From positions 186,001-250,000 of the forward strand of contig JAFVBB010000018.1 of NCBI GenBank assembly GCA_017480225.1: 64,000 nucleotides of DNA. Reading direction: 5' to 3'. This DNA comes from Bacteroidales bacterium (GTDB lineage Bacteria > Bacteroidota > Bacteroidia > Bacteroidales > P3). The notes under the pieces are model-generated. The model saw only the letters and a list, made by a program, of their open reading frames with translations. It had not been told where the DNA came from and did no database searches. Below, piece after piece: positions 50,530 through 60,054 of this stretch. Position 1 is the stretch's first letter; every line of letters starts with the position of its first letter. A program made the position numbers and the translations under genes.

Positions 50530-52314
50530 ATGAATATTTTAGACACACTTTCACAGGCCGTTAGCGACGCATTGCAGTCGCTCTACGGCATAGAGCAGCC
50601 CGCCGGCGGCATCGTGCTGCAGGAGACGCGCCGCGAGTTTGCCGGCGACTTCACACTTGTGGTTTTCCCCTACGTCAAGGCGGCGCGGCGCGCGCCCGAG
50701 GCCGTGGCGACTGAGATTGGCGAGTTTGTGAGGCAGCGGGTGGCCGACGTGAAGGGCTTCAACGTTGTGAAGGGTTTCCTCAACTTCGAGGTGGCCGACA
50801 GCTACTGGGCATCGTTTGTGGCCGCCCATTGCGCCGACAGCCGCTTCGGCCTGCGCAGCGCCCCCGAGGGGGCCGCCCCGGTGGTGGTGGAATACAGCAG
50901 CCCCAACACCAACAAGCCCCTGCACCTGGGCCACATACGCAACAACCTGCTGGGCTGGTCGGTGAGCCGACTGCTCGAGGCGGCGGGCGCCAGCGTGAAG
51001 ATGGTGAACCTCGTCAACGACCGCGGCATACACATCTGCAAGAGTATGCTTGCCTGGCAGCGCTTCGGCGGCGGCGAGACGCCCGAAAGCAGCGGCATGA
51101 AGGGCGACCACCTGGTGGGCAAGTACTACGTGGAGTTCGACAAGCACTACAAGGCCGAGGTGCGCGCCCTGGTGGAGGGCGGCATGGACGATGAGCAGGC
51201 CAAGAGGGAGGCGCCGCTGATGAAGGAGGCACAGCAGATGCTGCGCCGCTGGGAAGAGGGCGACGCCGAGGTGCGCGCCCTGTGGGAGACGATGAACGGA
51301 TGGGTATACCGCGGCTTCGACGAGACCTACGCACGCCTGGGCGTGGGCTTCGACAAGGTGTACTACGAGAGCCAGACCTACCTGCTGGGCAAGGAGCTGG
51401 TGCAGAGGGGACTTGACATGGGGGTCTTCTTCCGCCGCGACGACGGCGCCGTGGTGTGCGACCTCACCGCCGACGGCCTCGACCAGAAGGTGCTGCTGCG
51501 CAGCGACGGCACCAGCGTCTACATGACACAGGACCTCGGCACGGCGCAGCTGCGCGTGGCCGACTTCGGTGCCGAGAGGCTCATCTATGTGGTCGGCAAC
51601 GAGCAGGACTACCACTTCAAGGTGCTCAAACTGATACTGGGCAAGCTGGGCTTCGGCTGGGCCGACAAGGTGTACCACCTGAGCTACGGCATGGTGGAAC
51701 TGCCCAACGGCAAGATGAAGAGCCGCGAGGGCACGGTGGTCGACGCCGACGACCTCATGGACGAGATGGAGCGCACGGCGGCCGAGGTGAGCCGCGAGCG
51801 CGGCAAGGCCGACGGCCTCGACGACGAGGAGCGCGCCCGCCTGCACCGTATGCTGGCACTGGGTGCGCTGAAATACTTCATCCTCAAGGTCGACCCCACC
51901 AAGACCATGCTCTTCAACCCGGCAGAGAGCATCGACTTCAACGGCAACACAGGCCCCTTCATACAGTACACCCACGCCCGCATACGCAGCATCGTGCGCC
52001 GCGCAGCCGAGGAGGGAGTGGGGCCGTGCACCGCCCCGGCCGCGCTCGGCGACAAGGAGCGCGCCGTGGCCAAGGCGCTGCACTCGCTGCCGCAGACCGT
52101 GGCGCAGGCCGCCGCGGCCTACAGCCCCGCGCAGGTGGCCAACTATGCCTTCGAGCTGGCCAAGGCCTTCAACAGCTTCTACCAAGACACCCCCATACTG
52201 CGCGAGGCCGACCCGCAGGCGCGCTCGTTCCGCGTGGCGCTGTGCTCGTTTGTGGCCACAGCGTTGAAAAACACAATGATGATACTCGGCATCGAGGTGC
52301 CTGAAAGGATGTAG
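50530..52314 (+). CDS. argS: Arginyl-tRNA synthetase
   Basis: 594 residues from ATG 50530 (the earlier ATG at 50497 lies upstream of the -7 box). An N-terminal additional domain is followed by the class I catalytic core with NKPLHLGHIRNN (HIGH equivalent HLGH). The KMSKS-like loop reads GKMKSREGTVVDADDLMDEM and the C-terminal anticodon-binding helices complete it. It charges tRNA-Arg. The thioesterase gene begins 1 bp after the stop. Confidence 0.97.
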   Translation: MNILDTLSQAVSDALQSLYGIEQPAGGIVLQETRREFAGDFTLVVFPYVKAARRAPEAVATEIGEFVRQRVADVKGFNVVKGFLNFEVADSYWASFVAAHCADSRFGLRSAPEGAAPVVVEYSSPNTNKPLHLGHIRNNLLGWSVSRLLEAAGASVKMVNLVNDRGIHICKSMLAWQRFGGGETPESSGMKGDHLVGKYYVEFDKHYKAEVRALVEGGMDDEQAKREAPLMKEAQQMLRRWEEGDAEVRALWETMNGWVYRGFDETYARLGVGFDKVYYESQTYLLGKELVQRGLDMGVFFRRDDGAVVCDLTADGLDQKVLLRSDGTSVYMTQDLGTAQLRVADFGAERLIYVVGNEQDYHFKVLKLILGKLGFGWADKVYHLSYGMVELPNGKMKSREGTVVDADDLMDEMERTAAEVSRERGKADGLDDEERARLHRMLALGALKYFILKVDPTKTMLFNPAESIDFNGNTGPFIQYTHARIRSIVRRAAEEGVGPCTAPAALGDKERAVAKALHSLPQTVAQAAAAYSPAQVANYAFELAKAFNSFYQDTPILREADPQARSFRVALCSFVATALKNTMMILGIEVPERM

Positions 52315-52315
52315 C

Positions 52316-53044
52316 ATGATTTACACGATGCAACTGGAGACCCCGTCGTACCTCTGCGACCGCGACGACCGCCTGCACCCCTGGGCGGCGGTGCGCCTCT
52401 GCCAGGAGGTGACGGAGTATCACGGCAACGCCACGGGCATAGGCTTCAAGACGCTGGTGGCGCAGAACAGGGCATGGGTGATCACCCGCGCCTACTACGA
52501 GGTGCTGCGCCGCCCGCAGGCCTTCGAGCGCATAGAGCTCTCCACATGGTCGCGCGGGCACAACGGCCTCATAGCATGGCGCGACTACAGCATTACCGGC
52601 AACGGCGGCGAGCAGCTGCTGACGGGCACCTCGTGCTGGCCGATGATTGACATGACGTCGCGCCGTGTGCTCCGCCTCAACGAGGTGATAGAGGGCTACG
52701 AGAGCCACCCCCAGCGCGCCACCGGGCGCGACGACCTGCGCAAGATAAAGATGCCGGCCGCCTTCACCCCGGAAGCCTCGCTGACAAAGCATGTGGACTA
52801 CTCGATGCTCGACCACACGCGCCACGTCAACAACACGGAGTACATTCGCCTCATCTTCGACCTCCTGCACAGCCTGGGCTTCTCATTCGACGCCCCCTTT
52901 GCGCTGGAGATCGACTACCTCGGCGAGACCCGCCTGGGCGACACCCTCACGGCCTCGGCCATGCGCGAGGGCGATGTGTGGACTGCCCACGTGGAAAACC
53001 AGCACGGCCCGAGCGTGAACGCCCTGGTGTCGCCCATTAAGTAA
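52316..53044 (+). CDS. Acyl-ACP thioesterase (FatA-like)
   Basis: 242 residues with two hotdog-fold repeats. The N-terminal repeat holds HPWAAVRLCQEVTEYHGNATGIGF and WVITRAYYEVLRRPQAFERIELSTWSRG. The second repeat contains DYSMLDHTRHVNNTEYIRLIFDLL, where DHxxHVNN is the family's catalytic segment, followed by IDYLGETRLGD. It releases fatty acids from acyl carrier protein in the cytoplasm. Its position between two tRNA synthetases looks incidental. Confidence 0.92.
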   Translation: MIYTMQLETPSYLCDRDDRLHPWAAVRLCQEVTEYHGNATGIGFKTLVAQNRAWVITRAYYEVLRRPQAFERIELSTWSRGHNGLIAWRDYSITGNGGEQLLTGTSCWPMIDMTSRRVLRLNEVIEGYESHPQRATGRDDLRKIKMPAAFTPEASLTKHVDYSMLDHTRHVNNTEYIRLIFDLLHSLGFSFDAPFALEIDYLGETRLGDTLTASAMREGDVWTAHVENQHGPSVNALVSPIK

Positions 53045-53068
53045 GCAACAACAAACACATATACAATC

Positions 53069-54583
53069 ATGGCAAATCAAGACGACTTCTTCAAAAAGGT
53101 GGTGGCACACGCCAAGGAATACGGTTTCATCTTCCCCAGCTCAGAAATATACGACGGACTGGCCGCCGTGTACGACTACGGCCAGCTGGGCGTGGAACTG
53201 AAGAACAACATAAAGCAGTACTGGTGGCGCTCGATGGTGCAGATGCACGAGAACATCGTGGGTCTCGACAGCGCCATCTTCATGCATCCTCGCATATGGA
53301 AAGCGTCGGGCCACGTAGACGCCTTCAACGACCCCCTGATTGACAACAAGGACAGCAAGAAGCGCTATCGCGCCGACGTGCTGATAGATGACCACATAGC
53401 CAAGATAGAGGAGAAGGTTGAGAAGGAGGTGGAGAAAGCGCGCAAACGCTTCGGCGAGGCCTTCGACGAGGCGCAGTTCCGCTCCACCAACCAGCGTGTA
53501 CTCGACCACCAGGCGCAGATTGACTCCATCAGGGAGCGCTACGCCAGCCTGATGAACGACAGCGACCTGGCCGGACTGAAGCAGCTGATACTCGACCTTG
53601 GCATTGTTTGCCCGATAAGCGGCACACGCAACTGGACAGACGTGCGCCAGTTCAACCTCATGTTCGCCACAAAGATGGGGTCGGTCATCGACGACAGCGA
53701 CACGCTCTACCTGCGTCCCGAGACGGCGCAGGGCATATTCGTCAACTTCCTCAATGTGCAGAAGAGCGGACGCATGAAGATACCCTTCGGCATTGCGCAG
53801 ATAGGCAAGGCATTCCGCAACGAGATAGTGGCTCGCCAGTTCATCTTCCGTATGCGCGAGTTCGAGCAGATGGAGATGCAGTTCTTCGTGCGCCCTGGCA
53901 CCGAGCTCGATTGGTTCCGCCACTGGAAAGAGGAGCGCCTGCAGTGGCACCTCGCCCTCGGCATACCCGCCGACTGCTACCGCTACCACGACCATGAGAA
54001 GCTGGCTCACTACGCCAACGCCGCCACCGACATTGAGTTCCGTTTCCCCTTCGGCTTCAAGGAGCTGGAAGGCATACACAGCCGCACCGACTTCGACCTG
54101 TCGCGCCACAGTGAGTTCAGCGGCAAGAAGCTGCAATATTTCGACAGCGAGCTGGGCGAAAGCTACACGCCGTATGTGATTGAGACCTCGATTGGTGTTG
54201 ACCGCACCTTCCTGGCCATCTTCAGCCACTCGCTGCGTGAGGAGACGCTCGAGGACGGCTCTGTGCGCACTGTGCTCGGCCTGCCTGCCATGCTCGCGCC
54301 CTACAAGGCCGCGGTGCTGCCGCTGGTGAAGAAAGACGGCCTGCCCGAGAAGGCGCGTGAGGTGCAGCACATGCTGATGCGCGACATGATGGTGCAGTAC
54401 GACGAGAAGGATGCAATCGGCCGCCGCTACCGCCGTCAGGACGCAATCGGCACACCGTTCTGTGTCACCGTCGACAGCGACACACTGGCCGACGGAGCCG
54501 TGACGGTTCGTCACCGCGACTCGATGCAGCAGGAGCGGGTGGCAGTGGACAGTCTGCGCCAGTACCTGATGGAGCGCCTTTAA
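53069..54583 (+). CDS. glyS: Glycyl-tRNA synthetase (dimeric type)
   Basis: 504 residues, the alpha2 class II form found in Bacteroidota, archaea and eukaryotes. Motifs: YDYGQLGVELKNNIKQYWW near the N-terminus; RPETAQGIFVNF and KIPFGIAQIGKAFRNEI (motif 2); GVDRTFLAIFSH (motif 3). The insertion between motifs 1 and 2 (about 100-200) is helical. It charges tRNA-Gly. The ATG is 24 bp after the thioesterase gene, so the run argS-thioesterase-glyS may be one transcript. Confidence 0.96.
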   Translation: MANQDDFFKKVVAHAKEYGFIFPSSEIYDGLAAVYDYGQLGVELKNNIKQYWWRSMVQMHENIVGLDSAIFMHPRIWKASGHVDAFNDPLIDNKDSKKRYRADVLIDDHIAKIEEKVEKEVEKARKRFGEAFDEAQFRSTNQRVLDHQAQIDSIRERYASLMNDSDLAGLKQLILDLGIVCPISGTRNWTDVRQFNLMFATKMGSVIDDSDTLYLRPETAQGIFVNFLNVQKSGRMKIPFGIAQIGKAFRNEIVARQFIFRMREFEQMEMQFFVRPGTELDWFRHWKEERLQWHLALGIPADCYRYHDHEKLAHYANAATDIEFRFPFGFKELEGIHSRTDFDLSRHSEFSGKKLQYFDSELGESYTPYVIETSIGVDRTFLAIFSHSLREETLEDGSVRTVLGLPAMLAPYKAAVLPLVKKDGLPEKAREVQHMLMRDMMVQYDEKDAIGRRYRRQDAIGTPFCVTVDSDTLADGAVTVRHRDSMQQERVAVDSLRQYLMERL

Positions 54584-54603
54584 CCACAAACGACACACAT
54601 TTT

Positions 54604-57501
54604 ATGAAAAAGACAGTATTCTTCATGGCCGCCATGGCGCTGTGCCTATTCGCCACGGCACAGGTGCGCGCCACGCGCTACGGTGACAGCAAGACAGTGC
54701 GTCCGCAGACCTTCCGCCTGGCCAACGGCCTGAAGGTGATTGTGGCCGAGGATCATTCCGAGCCAAAGGTCTACGGCGCGGTGATTGTGCACGCAGGCTC
54801 GAAGAACGAGGACACCGCCGCAACCGGCGTGGCCCACTACTTTGAGCATATTATGTTCAAAGGCACAGACCGCATAGGCACCGTGGACTGGGAGCGTGAG
54901 CGCCCTTACCTCGACTCCATCAGCCTCTTCTACGACGACCTGCAGACCGCCGACCACGACACCACCCGCGCGAAGATACAGGCCGAGATCAACCGGCTCA
55001 ACATCGAGGCCAGCAAGTTCGCCATCGCCAACGAGACCGACGCCATACTGCAGCAGATGGGATGCACCGGCCTCAACGCTGGCACCACCTACGACTACAC
55101 CGTGTACTACAACACCCTGCCAAGCAACCAGCTGGAGAACTGGATGGAGGTGTATGCCGAGCGCTTCCGCAATCCGGTCTACCGCCTCTTCCAGGGCGAG
55201 CTTGAGGCGGTGTATGAGGAGCGCAACATCTACAACAACGACATGTTCTACTCCTTCAGCCGCAACCTCTTCACCGAGAGTTTCGGCCAGCACCCCTACA
55301 GCCGCGACATCATCGGCCTCGACGAGCACCTGAAAAGACCGCAACCCAGCGCGATGCGCAAGTTCTACGACAAGTACTATGTGGCCTCAAACATGACCCT
55401 GTTGCTGGTGGGCGACCTCAATGTGGCACAGGCTAAGCAGATGGCGGAACGCTACTTCGGCGTGTGGCCGGCAGGCAAGCGCGTCAGCGAGCCGCGCTAC
55501 GAGCTGCCGCGTTTTGAAAGCCGTGTGGTCAAGAATGTGAAGCAGACCCCCATCAAGGTCGGACTCATGGTCTTCCCCGGTGTTAAGGAAGGCAATCGCG
55601 ACCAGATTGCGCTCGAAGCCATGTGCGAGCTGCTCAGCTCGGAGGGCGGAATGCTGAGCCGCATGGTGAGCGAGGGTAAATTAATGGCAGCCACGATGCT
55701 ACCGCTGACCTTGCAGGATGCGGGCTCCAACGTGTTGTTATATGCTCCGAAACTGCTGGGACAGAAGCACGAGCAAGCAGAAGAGCTTGTTTGGGAGTGC
55801 ATAGACAGCATGAAGACCGGTGGCTTTGACGACCGTCAGCTCGAGGCCTTCAAGACACGCCGCATTGTCGAGAACCAGCGCCAGCTGGAGAGCATCGACG
55901 GGCTGGCCAACCTGCTGGAAAAACTGGAATGCACAGGCAGCGGCTACGAACAGTGGCTCGACGACCAGAGCAAACTGGCCGCGCTCACCAAGGCGGACAT
56001 CAGCCGCGTGGCCCGCGAGTATTTCGACCGCGACCACTGCACCATAGTGCGCTCGTCGATGGGCTTGCCCAAAAAGGAGGCTGCCATAAAGCCGGAGTGG
56101 GAGCACCTCGACGCACAGAACCAGGGACGGCAGTCGGACTTCGCCAAGCGCATCGCCTCACACAAGGTGGATCCGGTGACACCGCAGGAGATAGACTTCC
56201 AGCGCGACGTTGCCCAGGTGCAGGTGTCGCCCTTCTGTCGCCTCTACGCCGCCCCCAACCCCCGCAACGGCATCTTCACCCTCACCATTGCTTACCACTA
56301 CGGCACCGTCGACAACCTTGACATAGAGCCTGCCGTCAACTACTTCAACCGCATCGGTGCCGGTGTGCACAACAGCCAGCAGTACGCCACCGAACTCGAC
56401 TGCCTCGGTGCCAGATTCAAGGCGGAGGCAGGCTACGACTACACAACACTCACCATCAGCGGGCCGGAGCAGAACATGGACGACATCATGCGCCTTGTGA
56501 TGCTGAAGATGCACCACCCCATGCACGACCGCCAGCAGCTGAAGAACATGATTGAGGAGGCCGAGCTCGCCAAGAAAGCCGCGGCCGACGACCCCGACAC
56601 CTGGTTCGCCGCCCTGCATGACTATGTGGACTACGGCAAGCAGTCGCCATACATCGACCACACCACGCTGAAACAGCTCAAGAAACTCGACGGCGAGCAG
56701 CTGTTCGGCCTTATGCAGGACATTTTCGGCCGTGACGGCTACGTCACCTTCGTGGGCAACACCCGCCCCGAGGATGTGGCCGCCATGCTGCGCACCGAGA
56801 ACCTCGTGCACGAGACTGTGCACACCGTGCCGCAGCGCATCCGAATACCCGCCAGCCACAGCGAGAACGAGGTGTTCTACGTCAGCAACAGCCAGTTCCT
56901 CAAAAGCGACGTGGCGCTTACGGTGCAGAGCCGCGACTTCGACTACCGGGCCGACCGCGCCGCAGCCGCCCTGTTCAACGAATACATGAGCGGCGGCATG
57001 AACGGCGTGCTCTTCCAGGAGATACGCGAGTTCCGCGCGCTGGGCTACCACACCTTCGGCCTCTTCGTCTACGACCACCGCAACCGCTTTCGCTCCTCAT
57101 TCCTGGGCTATCTCGGCACACAGGCCGACAAGACCAACGACGGCATCGACGCCATGTATGGGCTGATGACGGCATTCCCTGTGCGCAAGGACAAGTTCGT
57201 GCCGAGCCGCGAGCAGCTTGTGGCCTCGCGCAATGCCAACTACATTGGCTTCCGCAACCTGCCCGCCATGGTGAGGCTGTGGCGCGAGGAATACAACCTC
57301 GATGCCGACCCGCGCCAGGCGCTCACTGCCGAGATTGCCAACCTGCGCTTCGACGAGCTTGAGGACTTCCACAGCAAGTACATCAGCGGCCGCCCTGTGG
57401 TGGTGCTGGTGAGCGGCAGCGCAAAGAAGTTCAAGGTCAAGGAACTTTCGGCTTACGGCAAGATGAAAAAGCTCAAATACAAAGACATCATGAAGTTCTG
57501 A
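54604..57501 (+). CDS. Secreted M16 family zinc metalloprotease
   Basis: 965 residues. A signal peptide (MKKTVFFMAAMALCLFATAQVRA) leads two M16 peptidase halves. The first has the inverted zinc motif HYFEH (His78, Glu81, His82) and the later ELEAVYEERNIYNND segment supplies the third ligand. The second half (about 525-965) has no HxxEH and is inactive, as usual. The product is an exported pitrilysin/insulinase-like protease acting in the periplasm or on the outer membrane, cutting peptides up to about 50-70 residues. A terminator follows. Confidence 0.93.
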   Translation: MKKTVFFMAAMALCLFATAQVRATRYGDSKTVRPQTFRLANGLKVIVAEDHSEPKVYGAVIVHAGSKNEDTAATGVAHYFEHIMFKGTDRIGTVDWERERPYLDSISLFYDDLQTADHDTTRAKIQAEINRLNIEASKFAIANETDAILQQMGCTGLNAGTTYDYTVYYNTLPSNQLENWMEVYAERFRNPVYRLFQGELEAVYEERNIYNNDMFYSFSRNLFTESFGQHPYSRDIIGLDEHLKRPQPSAMRKFYDKYYVASNMTLLLVGDLNVAQAKQMAERYFGVWPAGKRVSEPRYELPRFESRVVKNVKQTPIKVGLMVFPGVKEGNRDQIALEAMCELLSSEGGMLSRMVSEGKLMAATMLPLTLQDAGSNVLLYAPKLLGQKHEQAEELVWECIDSMKTGGFDDRQLEAFKTRRIVENQRQLESIDGLANLLEKLECTGSGYEQWLDDQSKLAALTKADISRVAREYFDRDHCTIVRSSMGLPKKEAAIKPEWEHLDAQNQGRQSDFAKRIASHKVDPVTPQEIDFQRDVAQVQVSPFCRLYAAPNPRNGIFTLTIAYHYGTVDNLDIEPAVNYFNRIGAGVHNSQQYATELDCLGARFKAEAGYDYTTLTISGPEQNMDDIMRLVMLKMHHPMHDRQQLKNMIEEAELAKKAAADDPDTWFAALHDYVDYGKQSPYIDHTTLKQLKKLDGEQLFGLMQDIFGRDGYVTFVGNTRPEDVAAMLRTENLVHETVHTVPQRIRIPASHSENEVFYVSNSQFLKSDVALTVQSRDFDYRADRAAAALFNEYMSGGMNGVLFQEIREFRALGYHTFGLFVYDHRNRFRSSFLGYLGTQADKTNDGIDAMYGLMTAFPVRKDKFVPSREQLVASRNANYIGFRNLPAMVRLWREEYNLDADPRQALTAEIANLRFDELEDFHSKYISGRPVVVLVSGSAKKFKVKELSAYGKMKKLKYKDIMKF

Positions 57502-57528
57502 CCGCGCTGCGGCGCGGCCGTCATCCAT

Positions 57529-57562
57529 GCCCGGCAGCAGTGGCTGCCGGGCTTTCTTTTTC
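57529..57562 (+). terminator. Terminator of the M16 protease gene
   Basis: Perfect 10-bp stem GCCCGGCAGC (57529-57538) with GCTGCCGGGC (57543-57552), 4-nt loop, then a T-rich tail. Confidence 0.9.
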
Positions 57563-57590
57563 ACCACCCGCCGCAACCATTCTCCGGCAG

Positions 57591-57635
57591 TAAAAAGAGA
57601 GGGTGCCGCAAAGGCACCCTCGACTGTTTTTAATG
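57591..57635 (-). terminator. Terminator of the 57697 lipoprotein gene
   Basis: Stem GAGGGTGCC (57599-57607) with GGCACCCTC (57613-57621), 5-nt loop. On the minus strand it is followed by TCTTTTT (57591-57598 region); on the plus strand by ACTGTTTTT, so it may act both ways. Confidence 0.75.
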
Positions 57636-57696
57636 TTAGGCTGTAAGCCGACGGCGATGCGCATTTGCCCGCCGCGCTCCCGGCTTTTGTTGACGC

Positions 57697-58209
57697 TTAC
57701 TCCTCGACTACGATGTATTCCTTGTTTCTGTCGCCGATGAGCTTGAGCTGCCTCTCTGTGCGGAAGTTCTCGTAGGTGGCCCCATAGCCGCTCACGCGCA
57801 CAGTGTAGATCTTGTAGATTAGGCCGAGCGGGCTTTTATGTACGGTGATCTCGTATTTGGGGTTAACCAGCACGTCGCACTCGGGGCAGGATTGCAAGGC
57901 ATTGTAGGCGGCGATGGCACGTGCGGTTCTCTTGCCACGCTCAAGGAACCAGGTCTCATCCTGCGAATAGTTCACACCCTCCACCATGTGCAAGTTCTCC
58001 AGGTCAGACACCCTGATGCCGAAAACGTAGGTTGCCGAGCCCTCACCAACCAGTTTTTGGTCCTCATTCACCTTGATGTCGGCCTTGATGGGGTCAAGCT
58101 GCACGTTGCGGGCAATCACCGGCGACGACTGGATGGCCTTTACCTGTGTGGAGCACGACGCAAAGGCCGCGGCAGCGATTGCGACAAAAAGAATTGTCTT
58201 GGTCTTCAT
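57697..58209 (-). CDS. Small envelope lipoprotein
   Basis: 170 residues from ATG 58209. The signal peptide ends in the lipobox FASC (Cys about 18 of the chosen start). The mature domain holds VQLDPIKADIKVNEDQKLVGEGSATYVFGIRVSDLENL and then NALQSCPECDVLVNPKYEITVHKSPLGLIYKIYTVRVSGYGATYENF. This arrangement is common in Bacteroidota lipoproteins of unknown function that may share a fold with small periplasmic sensors. It is followed by a terminator and sits 34 bp after the YD-repeat gene. Confidence 0.78.
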   Translation of the reverse strand: MKTKTILFVAIAAAAFASCSTQVKAIQSSPVIARNVQLDPIKADIKVNEDQKLVGEGSATYVFGIRVSDLENLHMVEGVNYSQDETWFLERGKRTARAIAAYNALQSCPECDVLVNPKYEITVHKSPLGLIYKIYTVRVSGYGATYENFRTERQLKLIGDRNKEYIVVEE

Positions 58210-58243
58210 TGGGATATGGTTATGTGTGTGTGACTTACTGATT

Positions 58244-59071
58244 TCAGTCGGCAGGGAAGGCAATCTCGCGCTCAATCACCTGGTAGGGCACATTGTTGCG
58301 GTAGATGGTCTGGCGCACCCAGTTGTCGTCCTCGTCGTACTCGTACACATAGCTGTGCTTCCAGTTGAGGTGCTCGTCGTAGTTGAACGAGCTGATCTCG
58401 ATGAGGTTGTCGTGGTCGTCGTAGTAGTAGGTGGTGAGAGCCGAGAGGAACTCGTCGGCATCGTAGAAGCGCCACTCGATGCGGTTGCCGCGCTGGTCGT
58501 ACTTGTAGAAGTAGTGCTGCATCAGCTCGCCGTCGCGGTCAAAAAACTCCACCTCGGTGCAGTTGCCGCGTGCGTCGTACTTGTAGGAGCGCCTCTCGGT
58601 CATCTCGCCGTCGGGCGAGAAGCTCTGCTCCTCGGTCTTCATGCCGTTCACAAACTTGCTGGCCTCGCGTTTTGTCATGCTGTTGCCTAGGTACACGGTG
58701 CGCTCAATGCGGTTGCCGTCGCGGTCGTTGAGGTAGGCCGTGCGCCCGGTGAGCATCTTCTCGCGGTTGTACTCGTTCCAGCCCAGCGAGTAGCCGTTGA
58801 CGTCGAAGTAGTAGCTGTACCACGTGTATTCGTTGGCCTTGGTGCGGAACTTGTCCTGCAGGTTGCCGCGCTTGTCGAAGGTGATGCTGTCTATGCAGAT
58901 GAGCTGCCTGCCGCCGTCGCGCCCGCCACGCAGGTTATACGTGTACTCGATGACGTAGATGGCATCGCCGTGGATGCCCATTTCTGTGCGCGAATTCTTG
59001 CGCGGACGCGGCCCGGCAACGGCCATGCCGACCATTAACAGTGCCAGTACCAATAAGATAGACTTCTTCAT
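58244..59071 (-). CDS. Secreted YD-repeat-like (RHS-like) protein
   Basis: 275 residues from ATG 59071, with a signal peptide (MKKSILLVLALLMVGMAVAG). The C-terminal half is a chain of about five degenerate repeats of roughly 24 residues with the pattern Y-x-YD-x-x-GN/D: RRSYKYDARGNCTEV, YFYKYDQRGNRIEW, YYYDDHDNLIEIS, SFNYDEHLNWKHS, YVYEYDEDDNWVRQ. Such repeats build a beta-scroll like that of RHS/teneurin proteins. No toxin tip is attached. A long upstream extension was rejected because it overlaps the divergent trmH promoter. Confidence 0.78.
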   Translation of the reverse strand: MKKSILLVLALLMVGMAVAGPRPRKNSRTEMGIHGDAIYVIEYTYNLRGGRDGGRQLICIDSITFDKRGNLQDKFRTKANEYTWYSYYFDVNGYSLGWNEYNREKMLTGRTAYLNDRDGNRIERTVYLGNSMTKREASKFVNGMKTEEQSFSPDGEMTERRSYKYDARGNCTEVEFFDRDGELMQHYFYKYDQRGNRIEWRFYDADEFLSALTTYYYDDHDNLIEISSFNYDEHLNWKHSYVYEYDEDDNWVRQTIYRNNVPYQVIEREIAFPAD

Positions 59072-59090
59072 ATCCAAATGCTTTATTCTG

Positions 59091-59098
59091 CAAAGATA
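59091..59098 (-). promoter_or_regulatory. -7 box of the YD-repeat/lipoprotein operon
   Basis: Reads TATCTTTG on the minus strand, 20 bp before ATG 59071; this supports that start. Confidence 0.65.
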
Positions 59099-59162
59099 CA
59101 ACATTTTTTCAAACATGCGCCAACTTTTTTTTCGGCCATCGTGCCTCCGCCGGGCGCTGCGT

Positions 59163-59193
59163 TTTGCCAATAGAGGGAAAATGAGTAACTTTG
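59163..59193 (+). promoter_or_regulatory. Promoter of trmH
   Basis: TTTG (59163-59166), 19-bp spacer, TAACTTTG (59186-59193); the ATG at 59248 follows at a normal distance. Confidence 0.8.
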
Positions 59194-59247
59194 CAGCCTC
59201 ACAGTGATGGCCGCCGCTCCAGCCAGCCATCAGTAAAACAACAGTTT

Positions 59248-59958
59248 ATGCCAGAACGCAACCCCAACCGCGCCAGCATTTTCGCCGGCCTCGACCTTCA
59301 GGGCAAGGCCGCCCTCTACGAGCGCGCCTCGCAGTTTTTCAGCCAGGGCAAGCGCGAGCTCTTCGACCGCCTGGCCCCGCTGCGCACCCGCCACATCAGC
59401 GTGGTGCTGGAGGATGTCTACCAGAGCCACAACGCCTCGGCGGTGCTGCGCTCGTGCGACTGCTTCGGCGTGCAGGACGTGCATGTGGTCGAGGCTCGCA
59501 ACCCCTTCAACCCGGCGGGCGACGTGGCCGTGGGCTCGTCGAAGTGGGTCGACTACTACCGCCACGCCTCGATAGGACAGGCCTACGACACCCTGCGCCG
59601 CCGCGGCTACCGCATAGTGGCCACGCTGCCCCACGAGCGCGACTGCATGATCACCGAGCTCGACATCAGCCAGCCCACGGCGCTGGTGTTCGGCACCGAG
59701 CTCACCGGCCTCACCGACGAGGCTGTGGCCGGTGCCGACGCCTACGTGAAGATACCCATGTACGGCTTCACCGAGAGCTTCAACATCTCGGTCTGCGCCG
59801 CCCTCTCGCTCTTCAGCCTCACCGAGCGTATGCGCTCCGACCCATCCATAGGCTGGCGCCTCGACGACGACAGCCTGCTCGACCTCAAACTGCACTGGGC
59901 CATGCAGGCCATCAAGGACGGCGAGCGCGTGATGCAGCGCCTGATTGACGAGGCATAG
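59248..59958 (+). CDS. trmH: tRNA (guanosine(18)-2'-O)-methyltransferase
   Basis: 236 residues from ATG 59248. SPOUT motifs: HNASAVLRSCDCFGVQDVHVVE (motif 1), LVFGTELTGLTDEAV (motif 2) and IPMYGFTESFNISVCAALSLF (motif 3). The long C-terminal helical extension (LTERMRSDPSIGWRLDDD...) is the TrmH-specific part. It methylates G18 in the D-loop of tRNA. It is followed by a strong terminator. Confidence 0.93.
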   Translation: MPERNPNRASIFAGLDLQGKAALYERASQFFSQGKRELFDRLAPLRTRHISVVLEDVYQSHNASAVLRSCDCFGVQDVHVVEARNPFNPAGDVAVGSSKWVDYYRHASIGQAYDTLRRRGYRIVATLPHERDCMITELDISQPTALVFGTELTGLTDEAVAGADAYVKIPMYGFTESFNISVCAALSLFSLTERMRSDPSIGWRLDDDSLLDLKLHWAMQAIKDGERVMQRLIDEA

Positions 59959-59983
59959 CCTGCCGCCCACCGCGGCCGCACCA

Positions 59984-60026
59984 GCCGGGAAAACGGTCAC
60001 CAAGCCGCTTTCCCGGCTTTTTTTTT
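59984..60026 (+). terminator. Terminator of trmH
   Basis: Stem AGCCGGGAAA (59984-59993) with TTTCCCGGCT (60009-60018), followed by T to 60026. Confidence 0.92.
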
Positions 60027-60054
60027 CCATGCTGGCGGCCGCCCAAGGCTGCGT

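Noticed and set aside
50551-52317. 588-codon minus-strand frame opposite argS
   Set aside because: ArgS on the plus strand is certain from its HLGH and KMKSREG motifs.
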